In this document: piece after piece, positions 24,001 through 31,900 of the stretch
Numbering within the stretch: position 1 is the first letter of the stretch
Layout of the letters: every line of letters begins with the position of its first letter
Origin: Cyprinodon diabolis
Taxonomy: Eukaryota; Chordata; Actinopteri; Cyprinodontiformes; Cyprinodontidae
Reading direction: 5' to 3'
NCBI GenBank assembly: GCA_030533445.1
Contig: CM060064.1
Location: forward strand, 45,627,787-45,691,786
Length of the DNA stretch: 64,000 nt
Notes under the pieces: generated by a model
Told to the model about the DNA's origin: nothing
Databases searched by the model: none
What the model saw: the letters and a program-made list of their open reading frames with translations, nothing else
Made by a program: the position numbers and the translations under genes

Positions 24001-26163
24001 TGCTGTATTGCACAATATGCTTAACTAAGTATTTTTTGTTGTTGAATATTAGAGATTTTGCAGATGTATTTTTATACATACATTGTTTAGATTTACTTAT
24101 ACAGTGGGGCAAAAAAGTATTTAGTCAGCCACCTATTGTGCAATTTCTCCCACTTAAAAAGATGAGAGAGGCCGGTAATTTTCATCATAGATATACCTCA
24201 ACTATGAGAGACAAAATGAGGAAAAAAATCCAGAAAATCACATTGTCTGTTTTTAAAGAATTTATTTGAAAAATATGCAAAATAAGTATTTGGTCAGTTA
24301 CAAACAAGCAAGATTTCTGGCTCTCACAGACCTGTAACTTCTTCTGTAAGAGGCTCCTCTGTCCTCCACTCGTTACCTTCACTAATGACACCTGTTTGAA
24401 CCCGTTATCAGTATAAAAGACACCTGTCCACAACCTCAAACAGTCACACTCTAAACTCCACCATGGCCAAAACTAGAGAGCTGTCAAAGGACACCCGAAA
24501 CAAAATTATAGACCTGCACCAGACTGGGAGGTCTGAATCTGCAATAGGTAAACAGCTTGGTGTGAAGAAATCAACTGTGGGATCAATTATTAGAAAATGG
24601 AAAACATACAAGACCACTGATAATCTTCCTCGATCTGGGGCTCCACGCAAGATCTCACCCCGTGGGGTCAAAATGATCACAAGAACGGTGAGTAAAAATC
24701 CCAGAACCACACGGGGGGACCTAGTGAATGACCTGCAGAGAGCTGGGACCAAAGTAACAAAGGCTACCATCAGTAACACACTACGCCGCCAGGGACTCAA
24801 ATCCTGCAGTGCCAGACGTGTCCCCCTGCTTAAGCCAGTACATGTCAAGGCCCGTCTCAAGTTTTCTAGAGAGCATTTGGATGATCCAGACGATGACTGG
24901 GAGAATATCATATGGTCAGATGAAACCAAAATAGAACTTTTTGGTAAAAACTCTACTCGTCGTGTTTGGAGGGGAGAGAATGCCGAGTTGCATCCAAAGA
25001 ACACCATACCTACAGTGAAGCATGGGGGGGGGAAACATCATGCTTTGGGACTGTTTTTCTGCTAAGGGACCAGGACGACTGATCCGTGCGAAGGAAAGAA
25101 TGAATGGGGCCATGTATCGTCAAATTTTGAGTGAAAACCTCCTTCCATCAGCAAGGGCATTGAAGATGAAACGTGGCTGGGTCTTTCAGCATGACAATGA
25201 TCCCAAACACACCGCCCGGGTAACGAAGGAGTGGCTTCGTAAGAAGCATTTCAAGGTCCTGGAGTGGCCTAGCCAGTCTCCAGATCTCAACCCCATAGAA
25301 AATCTTTGGAGGGAGTGGAAAGTCCGTGTTGAAAATGGTCACACAAATGTGGACCTTAGAAAAATCTATAAGAATAATGTAATAGGGAAGAGTTAAAATA
25401 TAAACAATACAATCCTGTAAAGTGTTTTAAGAATATAAAACTGGAGAGTAAAGAACCAATATGCAGCTATGGACATTTTTACAGTAATGGATATTTAAAA
25501 ATAGCAGCAACATCAGAGATGTGCGAAATGACAGCAGCAGGTTATTTAACTGACTAAGGTTTAGATCATTAAATTTGCTTTTATTTGTTCATGATCCCGG
25601 TGGTTGGAACCTTTATTCCACTATGGATTCTTGTGAGTGTAGTCTTTGTTTACTTTAATAAAAGTGAACAAAGACTACACTTTTTATTTAATGATAAAAA
25701 ATAAAGAAATAAACAAACAGTTTTGAAAACTTTGGTTTTCATTCATTCTTTTCCTGCTTTGTGTGTCAACTTTCACATGTGTCAACTTTCACGGTTGCTA
25801 AGCAACAGAGCCTACGGCGGTAAAACCCGCCGAAGGGTCGACCTGTTCGCATTCACAGTCAAAACATTTCCTGTCTCCTTATTTTCACGGACTTCGAAGG
25901 ATCCTGTCTAGGTAGACCGCGTCCTTGGAGGATGATCATCAGCAGGGGCAGGACCCCGAGCAGGTCTGGTACCTATGTACCTTTATAGACCTAAAGGTAT
26001 CTGTGTCTGTATTCTGCAGATGCTGATTAGCCTGATTAGAAGCATAGTTGGCATCCTGGTCTTCCTGTCGGTCGTGGAGTTTTGTGTCGCCATCAGCTCC
26101 GCTGTGTTGGAGATCAAAGCTCTGAAACACAGCAGAGAGAAGCAGGAGAAGGTGAAGTATTGA
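3156..26163 (+). CDS. MS4A-like four-span membrane protein gene (copy A), partial, exons dispersed
   Basis: Four splice-bounded exons on the plus strand together spell an MS4A (membrane-spanning 4-domains subfamily A) protein: 3156-3269, 5885-5941, 6051-6263 and 26020-26151 or -26163. All are phase 0. The order of hydrophobic segments is TM1/TM2 ([19 protein letters not shown]), TM2 end ([19 protein letters not shown]), TM3 ([20 protein letters not shown]) and TM4 ([19 protein letters not shown]). MS4A proteins sit in plasma or internal membranes with both ends cytoplasmic. The first coding exon with the start codon is not found and is probably left of the window. The last intron is nearly 20 kb because the duplicated copy B with its retroelements lies inside it. 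Whether the TM4 exon is still spliced to copy A is inference. Which MS4A paralogue this is cannot be told from sequence alone. Confidence 0.75.
3306..4694. mobile_element. Harbinger-like non-autonomous DNA transposon with internal LTR insertion
   Basis: The ends are inverted: AGGCTGATTTATACTC at left, and the complement of AGGGCTGGTTATGCTC at right, flanked by TAA (3303-3305) and TTA (4695-4697), a 3-bp TWA target typical of PIF/Harbinger. The paralogous intron of copy B (around 10690) reads straight through from GAGCC to TTATGC, giving an empty site. The element has no transposase frame. The bases 3780-4440 look like a solo LTR inserted inside it. Confidence 0.7.
3780..4440 (+). mobile_element. 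probable solo LTR nested in the Harbinger-like element (ends approximate)
   Basis: Promoter and polyadenylation signals are arranged as in a retroviral or LTR-retrotransposon LTR: TATAAAAGGGAG at about 4285 and AATAAAGACC at about 4363, about 75 bp apart, followed by a U5-like stretch. No coding sequence is attached. I could not fix TG/CA ends or a target-site duplication, so bounds are approximate. Confidence 0.45.
4698..5412. repeat. MITE with long terminal inverted repeats
   Basis: GCTTTAAGCAGCAGAAGC (4720-4737) is inverted as GCTTCTGCTGCTCAAAGC near 5391-5408, and CGCATCAAAAGGTCCTGCAG near 4770 is inverted near 5330. The terminal repeats together span about 70 bp. Its left half recurs in the same place in MS4A copy B (10692-10983), so it was present before the duplication. 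No coding capacity. Confidence 0.7.
5885..5941 (+). CDS. MS4A-like copy A, TM2 exon
   Basis: 57 bp, 19 codons: [19 protein letters not shown], with TTTCCAG acceptor and GTGAGTG donor. The equivalent exon in the minus-strand gene (31618-31674) is also exactly 57 bp and reads [19 protein letters not shown], which supports both calls. Confidence 0.85.
6051..6263 (+). CDS. MS4A-like copy A, TM3 and large loop exon
   Basis: 213 bp, 71 codons, CTTTCAG acceptor and GTAAGAC donor. It begins with TM3 ([20 protein letters not shown]) and then carries a long polar loop with [17 protein letters not shown] and a Cys near the end. The TM3 exon of the convergent gene (31384-31488) is only 35 codons, so this copy has an enlarged TM3-TM4 extracellular loop. 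No stop or frameshift. Confidence 0.85.
6579..6937 (+). mobile_element. solo LTR (359 bp) with perfect 5-bp target-site duplication
   Basis: The element begins TGTAGGAGCC and ends CCGCTACA (TG...CA), flanked on both sides by TTAAA (6574-6578 and 6938-6942). The paralogous intron of copy B has an uninterrupted single TTAAA at 20997-21001, the empty site. An AATAAA signal lies near 6803. No internal domain is present, so it is a solo LTR left by LTR-LTR recombination. Orientation is inferred from the poly(A) signal. Family unknown. Confidence 0.85.
7190..7575. repeat. interspersed repeat rich in GATACC / GGTATC motifs
   Basis: Both ends carry GATACC-type inverted motifs: CCCCGATACCTGG near 7210 and CTGGTATCGGTATTGGTGCA near 7548. 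Other copies lie at 21215-21572 (plus) and, split by an L2 tail, at 32387-32650 and 33217-33325. It behaves as a non-autonomous DNA element. The class is not clear to me. Confidence 0.55.
8190..9300. other. no gene recognised
   Basis: AT-rich DNA to the right of the end of homology between MS4A copies A and B (about 8190). The first part contains a GC-rich fragment (8190-8330) absent from copy B. I see no exon, RNA gene or bounded element. Confidence 0.4.
9301..10170 (-). mobile_element. scrambled L2-like LINE fragments
   Basis: On the minus strand 10110-9850 encodes the C-terminal part of a fish L2-like LINE reverse transcriptase ([20 protein letters not shown], then [17 protein letters not shown]). 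9620-9400 encodes an upstream linker segment ([20 protein letters not shown]). In an intact element the linker precedes the C-terminus, but here the order is reversed, and 9780-9840 carries a short piece in the opposite orientation. The locus is a rearranged dead LINE. Confidence 0.7.
10566..10666 (+). pseudogene. MS4A-like copy B, TM1/TM2 exon, frameshifted
   Basis: The splice sites are intact (TCCACAG acceptor, GTGAGC donor) but the exon is 101 bp against 114 bp in copy A. There is a 7-bp deletion just after GCAATTCAGATC and a second 6-bp (in-frame) shortening near the 3' end. In the shifted frame [20 protein letters not shown] is still readable. 101 is not a multiple of three, so splicing to phase-0 neighbours breaks the frame. 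Confidence 0.8.
10984..11740 (-). mobile_element. endogenous retrovirus-like pol remnant (integrase core and C-terminus)
   Basis: Minus-strand reading gives an integrase-like core ([18 protein letters not shown], then [15 protein letters not shown] with the second catalytic Asp). It is followed at lower coordinates by the linker ([18 protein letters not shown]) and a C-terminal region interrupted by stops and frameshifts. It is a broken old copy. The LTR, PBS and leader at 20018-20894 are in the same orientation and may be the 5' end of the same insertion, with the BEL/Pao element between. Family assignment is tentative. Confidence 0.7.
11740..13339. other. AT-rich unreadable stretch, possibly more of the retrovirus-like remnant
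   Basis: Apart from the (TA)n tract no domain could be read on either strand. Position and orientation suggest decayed internal sequence of the minus-strand retrovirus-like element. The minus-strand frame 12886-12668 matches nothing I recognise. Confidence 0.35.
11963..12033. repeat. (TA)n microsatellite
   Basis: Uninterrupted TA dinucleotide run of about 35 copies. Confidence 0.95.
13340..13905 (+). repeat. 5' LTR of BEL/Pao element
   Basis: 566 bp, TGTTAACA... to ...TTGACA. It matches 19450-20017 almost throughout. The internal region begins at about 13906. Confidence 0.85.
13993..14526 (+). pseudogene. BEL/Pao gag, N-terminal part
   Basis: The frame opens with [20 protein letters not shown] and contains the helical, charged N-terminal region of Pao gag proteins. 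It is interrupted by a frameshift at about 14490-14530. The next part (about 14640-14780, [17 protein letters not shown], a DUF1759-like capsid region) is in another frame. An A-tract at 14763-14772 coincides with a further shift before the frame resumes at 14787. Confidence 0.75.
14787..15660 (+). pseudogene. BEL/Pao gag C-terminal part with Cys/His clusters, truncated into pol
   Basis: The frame continues the capsid region ([17 protein letters not shown] type segment) into a Cys/His-rich nucleocapsid-like domain (CVVCGD, then [14 protein letters not shown] and CKRPDC). It then shows [20 protein letters not shown], which in related elements precedes the aspartic protease. Instead of the protease the sequence passes within about 20 codons to the start of RT ([14 protein letters not shown], in another frame). 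The protease domain and the pol linker are missing. Confidence 0.75.
15650..16683 (+). pseudogene. BEL/Pao reverse transcriptase region, frameshifted
   Basis: RT begins with [16 protein letters not shown] and continues with [10 protein letters not shown] and the palm peptide [16 protein letters not shown] frameshift at about 15945 moves the reading to the frame holding [17 protein letters not shown] and the catalytic YVDD at 16138-16149, then the thumb and connection ([13 protein letters not shown]). A stop follows at 16681. Confidence 0.85.
16700..17395 (+). pseudogene. BEL/Pao RNase H region
   Basis: An RNase H-like start ([15 protein letters not shown]) is visible near 16750 in a broken frame. 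The main frame from 16829 has [28 protein letters not shown] and [17 protein letters not shown], the usual Pao order. It ends at a stop at 17393. It lies between RT and integrase as expected. Confidence 0.8.
17464..18439 (+). pseudogene. BEL/Pao integrase
   Basis: The zinc-binding HHCC motif is readable ([11 protein letters not shown], then [10 protein letters not shown]). The core has the first Asp in [10 protein letters not shown] and the second in [12 protein letters not shown] one-base frameshift at about 18165 creates a TAG, after which the other frame continues ELYQFLDSQ and [15 protein letters not shown] with the catalytic Glu. Catalytic residues are therefore all present but split over two frames. 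Confidence 0.85.
18430..18935 (+). pseudogene. BEL/Pao pol C-terminal domain (DUF5641-like)
   Basis: Past the integrase core the sequence reads [10 protein letters not shown], then [15 protein letters not shown], and after a frame change [21 protein letters not shown] ending near 18930. This is the chromodomain-like tail usual in vertebrate BEL elements. No envelope-like gene follows. Confidence 0.7.
19274..19501 (+). repeat. 114-bp tandem duplication spanning the 3' LTR start
   Basis: The segment TTATTAAGGTTAATACGG through to GTTGCATTTGTT occurs twice in direct tandem (19274-19387, 19388-19501) with almost no difference. The unit includes the first about 50 bp of the LTR, so the LTR start is present twice. 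Confidence 0.85.
19450..20017 (+). repeat. 3' LTR of BEL/Pao element
   Basis: 568 bp, same ends as the 5' LTR, with scattered substitutions relative to it. Confidence 0.85.
20018..20529 (-). mobile_element. leader and primer-binding site of an LTR element (tRNA-Phe type)
   Basis: Directly inside the LTR at 20530-20894 the minus strand carries TGGTGCCGAAACCCGGGA (20508-20525), matching the 3' end of tRNA-Phe, separated from the LTR by four T. The following about 490 bases are non-coding leader. The element is cut at the BEL/Pao boundary (20017). Confidence 0.7.
20530..20894 (-). repeat. LTR (365 bp), minus orientation
   Basis: On the minus strand it starts TGTCAGGTTTAATC and ends ATCCAACA (TG...CA). 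It carries an AATAAA near 20690. The outer side (20895) meets intron sequence shared with MS4A copy A (6476), and the inner side meets a tRNA-Phe primer-binding site, so it is a 5' LTR. Probably part of the same retrovirus-like element as the integrase remnant at 10984-11740. Confidence 0.75.
22154..23060. other. no gene recognised
   Basis: Unique-looking DNA after the end of MS4A copy B homology. It may hold remnants of a DNA element near 22620-23000, but no terminal repeats or exons could be established. Confidence 0.4.
23073..23330 (-). mobile_element. RTE/Rex-like LINE 3' end with GGAT tail
   Basis: The minus strand encodes [20 protein letters not shown] and then [15 protein letters not shown] and LLPPRPDPG, a C-terminal peptide very common in fish LINE ORF2. 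It ends in a (GGAT)n tail (ATCC repeats at 23077-23092). 5' truncated. Exact family (Rex3 or relative) is from memory and should be checked. Confidence 0.65.
24102..25332 (+). mobile_element. Tc1-family transposon, 3'-truncated
   Basis: The left end is CAGTGGGGCAAAAAAGTATT preceded by TA (24100-24101), the standard Tc1 target and terminal repeat of fish Tc1 elements. The transposase runs from 24463. The right part stops abruptly inside the transposase at about 25332, where sequence of the host element (shared with 48800) resumes, so the right terminal repeat is missing. Confidence 0.85.
24463..25332 (+). pseudogene. Tc1 transposase (DD34E), frameshifted and truncated
   Basis: The protein starts [20 protein letters not shown] with the paired-type double helix-turn-helix DNA-binding region (residues about 1-110). 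The DDE core shows the first Asp in [11 protein letters not shown], the second in [11 protein letters not shown] and the Glu in [12 protein letters not shown] run of G at about 25024-25031 shifts the frame in the middle of the core (GGG then NIMLWDCFS). The last about 30 residues are lost. The enzyme cannot be active. Confidence 0.9.
26020..26163 (+). CDS. MS4A-like TM4 exon (shared 3' exon of the plus-strand locus)
   Basis: After a TTCTGCAG acceptor the exon reads [20 protein letters not shown] and then [20 protein letters not shown], the MS4A TM4 and start of the cytoplasmic tail. Either it ends at 26151 with a GTGAAG donor, as its homologue on the minus strand does (29212, GTGAAC), or it reads three more codons to TGA at 26161-26163. 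I found no clear tail exon downstream. It lies downstream of both copies A and B and could have served either. Confidence 0.8.
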   Translation: MLISLIRSIVGILVFLSVVEFCVAISSAVLEIKALKHSREKQEKVKY

Positions 26164-26339
26164 TCAACAAGATTCATGTTGAATCTGTATATTTGCAGAG
26201 TTAATGATCAGTAAGTTAACTAACTTCTGGATTAGAACTGAAATTAGATTTAGATTTATTTTGAAATCTTTAAAATAGATTAAAAATTACGTGGTTAACT
26301 ACAAAAAATTCTTTGTGCAGTAATTAAATTCAGTTTATA

Positions 26340-27520
26340 TATTTTATATAGTTTATATCGCACCAATTCATAACACGTGATCTCAAGGCACTTTCCAGTT
26401 CACCAGATCATACAGTCAAATTGATTCAAAGTTTTCCATCTAAGGAAAATTAGTTAATTGCATCGAATCATAGACTTCAAGGCAATCCCTCATACTATAC
26501 ATTCTTGTTGTGACAGTGGAAAGGAAAAACTCAAATTTTAGTTTATTTCTATAGCCCCAATTCACAACACGTCACCTCAAAACACTTTACAGTTCAACCA
26601 GATGATTCAGTCAAAATTATTCAAAGTTTTCTATCTAAGGAAAACCAGCTGAATGCATAGACTCATTGACTCTTCAACAATCCCTCACACTAAGCATGCT
26701 TGTAGCGACAGTGGAGAGGAAAAACTCCCTTTTAACAGGAAAATACTCCATCAGAACCAGGCTCAGTGTGAGCGGCCATCTGCTGAACTGGGGTTCAAGG
26801 AGACAGAAGCAGACATACAAAAAGCAACTGTAAAAGGGCCCTTTCCAGAAAACACACAACCAGGCAGATGAGCTCCGAGCCAGCTCCCATGTCAGAGGAT
26901 GAAGAGAGCACATCCAGTTAGTCACAGTCAGAGAAACAGGACTACACTGGAAAACAGGCCAATCTCGAACATCTGTAAACAAAGGTGTTGATGGCAGCAG
27001 CACAGCTGATATTTCTCCCCAGGATGGAGTCACAGCCAAACAGGAACAGACCAGATGAAGCTACTATGAGAAAAAGCAGAGAGAGCAGAACGTTAGAGAT
27101 TGAACTGACAGATTCTGCAGAATAGGAGAACAGAGAGAGAATGAAGCAGAATGATGAAAAAGGGGTCCCTATGTGCTCCAGCAGTCTAAGCCTATAGCAG
27201 CATAACTATAGAGATAGCTCAGGATAACCTGAGCCACTCTAACTATAAGCTTTATCAAAAAGGAAAGTTTTAAGCCTAGCCTTAAAAGTAGACAGAGTGT
27301 CTGCCTCACGGACTAAAACTGGTAGTTGGTTCCACAGGAGAGGGGCCTGATAACTAAAAGATCTGCCTCCCATTCTACTTTTAGAAATTCTAGGAACCAC
27401 TAGTAAACCTGCAGATTGAGAGCGAAGTGCTCTGTTAGGAACATAAGGAACAATCAGATCTCTGATATCAGATGGAGCTTGGCCATTTAAGGCTTTATAT
27501 GTGAAAAGGACATATAAATC
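26340..27520 (-). mobile_element. L2-like LINE 3' region, minus strand
   Basis: This is a 5'-truncated copy of the same LINE family seen at 51026-52437: the RT C-terminus (27510-27240 on minus), then the long 3' UTR with the conserved block AACTCCCTTTTAACAGGAAA near 26725 and AAGCATGCTTGTAGCGACAG near 26690. A second partial tail lies at 26340-26535. Confidence 0.7.
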
Positions 27521-28140
27521 TTAGCAAAAACATAGTGTATGTGTATACACTAGGGTATTAACAAGTTGTGATTTTTTCCAAGTCAACTATTTCACAGTAA
27601 AAGGCATCCTGGGGGGGGGGGGCAACTTAATTAAATCAACTTTTCTAATCTGTGAAAGCCCTAGTATACACATACAAACAGCACCAGGTGATAATAAAAA
27701 ATATATACTATGCACCATCATAAGCTTCATAACACAATTTAGGGAAAAAAGTGATATTGATTGAAAAGAAAGAAAACTGCAGGAAGAAACAAATCATGTC
27801 ACCAAATTGGTATAATAAAAAAAAAACTCACCAAAAAAACTCACTAATGAATAGATAAGGAAATGAATAGTAAATCTGCCAGACTCATAAAACAACAGGT
27901 AACAGAACAAAAGACTGATAAAATAAAATAATACGGGCTGTGAGAGAATCAAACCTGATGAGTAAAAAAAAAAAGAAAAGGTGAAGAAATGAATGGATTT
28001 GAGTCAAAATGTCATAATTATATCTGGAATATAGCTGAAATGAAAATTCAGCAGAGAGACGAACATTAGCCTCGTCCTGTTTGTTTGCCTAAGATAACAC
28101 AGAGGTAATTCTTTTGAAGAACCTCAATCTGGTTTTTTTT
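27520..28140. other. no gene recognised
   Basis: AT-rich, with a 13-base G run near 27611. Nothing bounded was found. Confidence 0.4.
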
Positions 28141-28144
28141 CCTT

Positions 28145-28370
28145 TGTTTTATTTACAATAAGATTGTAATTCACGCTGGCGGTAATGACACCCAGTTACG
28201 CCGATCGGAGGTAGCTAAAATTAGTGTTGCTTCGGTGTGTAAGTTTGCCAAAACATTGTCGGACTCCGTAATTTTCTCTGGTCCCCACCCTGATCTGACC
28301 AGTGATGACATGTTTAGCCGCATGTTGTCATTGTCTAGGTTTTTCCATTTGCAAACCCTATAATTTCATC
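28145..28370 (+). mobile_element. LINE ORF1 (esterase-like) fragment
   Basis: The plus strand reads IVIHAGGNDTQLRRSEVAKI, then FAKTLSDSVIFSGPHPDLTS and DDMFSRMLSLSRFFHLQTL. The GGNDT block is the SGNH/GDSL-esterase-like motif found in ORF1 of several fish LINEs. It is a short internal piece with no start and no ORF2. Confidence 0.55.
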
Positions 28371-28859
28371 TTAGGTTCTCCTCAGCTGTCTAACAGAAGC
28401 AAAAGAAGGAAAAAAAAAAACACAGTGATTTTTAAGTAAATTGCATTTTATTGCATTTTATTGTATTGCATTTACTTATTCAAGGCTTTTTAAAGCTGAT
28501 AATAGTGCTTTTAATTTCAATTCGACCCTAACCTAATAATACGAGTAGCTAACTCTTTCTTAACAGCTGCGTTCTCTTTTTCTGAACAGCTTAGTGCTTT
28601 AAAAAAGTTAGAGAGAACAAAAATCCCGTGTAAATTTTTGAACGACTCCAACCTCAGAACACAAAAAAGAAACAAAAAAACAGTGATGTCAAAGAAAAGC
28701 TGAGCTAAATGAGAAATGGTTCCATTCAAAAGTGCGTTAGACAAGAGAAAAGCACAATTTACAGAAAAAAATCCAAAGACAGATGATAAGTAAATGGTTA
28801 ATGTTGCTTTTAATCCCATCAGAGGTGAAGGGATCAAGTTTACAGGAAGTGGAAAACGT

Positions 28860-28925
28860 TCAGGCTGCAGGCTCGGCCATCACTTCCTCCAGCAGCGGCT
28901 TTTTTATCTCTGGGTCCTCTGCAGT
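28860..28925 (-). CDS. MS4A-like gene C, last exon (cytoplasmic tail)
   Basis: 22 codons including TGA at 28860-28862: [20 protein letters not shown] then A. The acceptor is CTCTTGCAG. It is acidic, with a dileucine pair (PLLEE) that could act as a sorting signal. Confidence 0.75.
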   Translation of the reverse strand, partial: TAEDPEIKKPLLEEVMAEPAA

Positions 28926-31900
28926 CTGCAAGAGTTTAAAAAAACATGCTGAGTAATTAAAAAACATGCAAAAAACTTAAGAGAGACACAAACTAAATAA
29001 AATACACTTCATGTACTTGGTTTTTCATCCTTATAAAGTGTCAGATATTAGTTATTTTCCTCTGAAATGAGTGTCTTTGAATAATCTTTTTTTTTTTTGG
29101 TATTGATTATAATCAAAGTATTGATTATTCTGACGACCATAAAATGAATATATGTATCCTTTCATCTCTACATGTCACTCAATTCTTCAGATATGAAGAT
29201 CCAAAGTTCACCTCGTTGTGCTCCTTGCTGTCGTCACACAGAGCTTTAATCCCCAACACAGCAGAGCTGATGGAGACACAGACCTCCACCACCGACAGGA
29301 GGAGCAGCGTATGGATGATGCTTCTCAGATGAAACTAGAAAACAAACAGCTTAATTATCTTCCCTTTATAGAAGAATTGTTTTTTGTTTTTTTATGATTA
29401 CCTTCTTTAGCTTCCTTCTAACGAATGCAAAGCAACATCATATAAGTAAACACTTTATTTCTGAGCATGAGGCTGAGATTATGCCGATGGTCTCCCAGTT
29501 TTGCCACTCAATTAGACCCAGAGGTGTCAAAAGTATTAAGATTTATAACTCCAGTAGAAATATAACTGTTACTGTTTAAAACACTTTTATAAAAGTTAGA
29601 GAATCAATTTAAGCTTTTTACTTCAGTAAGAGAGTAAAGTTACCATTTTTATACAACTAAGTATAAAAGTAATGCAGGAAAAAATGTAAAGGACTGAAGC
29701 TTTACTGCTCTACCCTATAAAGGAAAATTTTTCTACAATTCTGGATGATAACTTCCTTAGATTTTATTTTCTTAGTTTTGTAACTAATGGCAACAGTGTC
29801 AAATTTAATTTTGCATCATCATGAAAAACTATTTTGGTATGTGGTGAGCAACAAGTTGGGGCAGCATCGAGTCCAAGAAATTAATTGTCTGGATTAAAAA
29901 TATTTTAAATACCAACAGGCCATAATGAAAATGAGCTTAAATGAAACAAAACTAAAAAATATATTTTTAAAATGTTAGCAGAAGAAGTAAAAAGTTGTCT
30001 AAAAAAATAATTAATCCAGTAAAGTATAGATAACCAACATTTCTACTGAAGTAACGGACCAATGTATTTGTACTTTTTTGTTTTTTTTTACTTCGCAACT
30101 GTGATTAAACCAAAAAACTCAACCAGGGGGGGGGTTTACCATTAGACAGGTGCCTAGGGCCCCAAGTTCCTGGGGGCCCCATAAAACTCTGTTTACATGT
30201 ATGGTTAATATAACTATTCTTTATTTGTGCACATTAATTATGTTTTTGATAAAAATCCTTTCATATAAAATTCCATCAGAACGCTTATGATAGTGTCCCC
30301 CCCCCCTTCAGTGTCCACCATATTGGATCAGTCCATTTGCTGCACATGTTCAGAAAGGTCCAAACAGACAGCAGCAAACCATTTGAAAACAAACGATGCA
30401 AAGAGCAGTGTTGCCAACTTAGCGCTTTAGTCGCTATATTTAGCCACTTTTCAGACCCCTCTAGCACTTTGATTTCTAAAAAGCTCCTAGCGCCAAATCT
30501 AGAGACTTTTTTCTGCTACTGGAGACTTTGGAGACAACATCTAAAAGCAGCGAACTCTGCTCTCCAGAGCAAGTAGATTGGTAACCCCGCCTCCTGCTCT
30601 CCTCCATCTTGTCTGCTGTCATGATTCATGCAGCTATTATTTCATCCAAATGAAAAATGGAGAACAGATAAGCAGATCATGGCTTGTCTACAGTGAAAAG
30701 AAGGACTGGGTTATTTACTTTGGCCTTTTTGGAAACACAGGAAGGAGCAATCAGCTAAGTGAGCTTAGTGCTTGGAAAAAATCTTTCATTCCTTTAGAGA
30801 CAGCATGAAAAGTCAGCTGAGTACAAAACATAGAGAGGAAAACAAGAAGAAAAGGGACAAGAAGAGAGGGACACAACCTAGAACAGATAATGGATGTCTA
30901 TTCTATTAACATTTCTCTATCTCTATAATGGGTCTGTTTTATGTGTTGTCTTCTCAATTCAGAGGGCCCCCTGCCTGTCTCTGCCTTGGGCCCCAAATTT
31001 CCTATATCCGTCCCTGACTCAACCCAAAGCTACAGTTTGCTAAATCTTCTATGAAATGATTTCCTGTTGGCTGCAAAGTGTGATTTATGCCTCAGGTTTC
31101 CTTATCCTAACATGTAAATATCTTTATCTTCACTGAAATAAATAATCTAGGATTCCCAAAGCAGAAAATCTTCAACCTAATAACAAACATTCACAGTTAT
31201 TAAAATACAGAATCATCTCCAGGGATCATTATGAGCCATTAATCATTTAAATCCTTTATATTGATCTATTTTTACTGTCGGAAAGACGTTTCTGTTATGA
31301 TGATCAGAGCCTTTAAACATTTTCATTTCCTCAGCATCGGATGCTGAACTTTGTCTTTAGGGTTAGAAATAGCAGCAGCTCACCTCACACGACTCCCAGT
31401 GGATTTCATCCATGTCTTTGCTATGAATCACTATGGCAGAAATAGCTACAGCCGTTCCAGTCAGGTTGACAATCACATTGAGAAAGACCTGAAATCCCAG
31501 ACAAATCGTTTTGTACAATCGATACCAATAATTTGACCGATATTAACTAAAATCTTAAAATCTGAGGAGATGCTGAGGAAACATCATGAAGTTGTTGAAT
31601 ACCGGTAAATTGCTTACCAGACATGGGTTATGAATCTTCTCAGACAAAATACAAATGATGCCACATAGAATAAACTGAAAAAAAGAGGAGAAACAAAACA
31701 AAGATTTTCACTTCACTTTCACTTTATTTTTTTAGCAAAAAATCCAACATTAAACAACAAAATAATAATATCAAAACTAAAAAAAACAAATATTTACCAA
31801 AACAAGGAATAGGCTGAAGCAAAGCTTATTATTACCTACCCCGTTTTCTACTTACAACCTTTACAACCTACCAGGTTCTTTACTGCTTATAAAAATATTC

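Larger units (their letters stand above)
23530..25930. mobile_element. non-autonomous DNA element, copy 1 (interrupted by Tc1)
   Basis: 23560-24090 and 25333-25910 align with the flanking parts of the second copy at 44534-49322 (shared blocks: GATTACGTCATAGCGCGG, ATATGATACAAGTCTGTGAA, GATTCTAATATATCTGCAG). No coding sequence of its own. The terminal repeats are better preserved in copy 2. Confidence 0.6.

Noticed and set aside
30285..30576. Open frames inside the hAT-like elements ([14 protein letters not shown]... and [13 protein letters not shown]...)
   Set aside because: The two occur on opposite strands of the same sequence, are short and lack domains; they are chance frames of a non-autonomous element.
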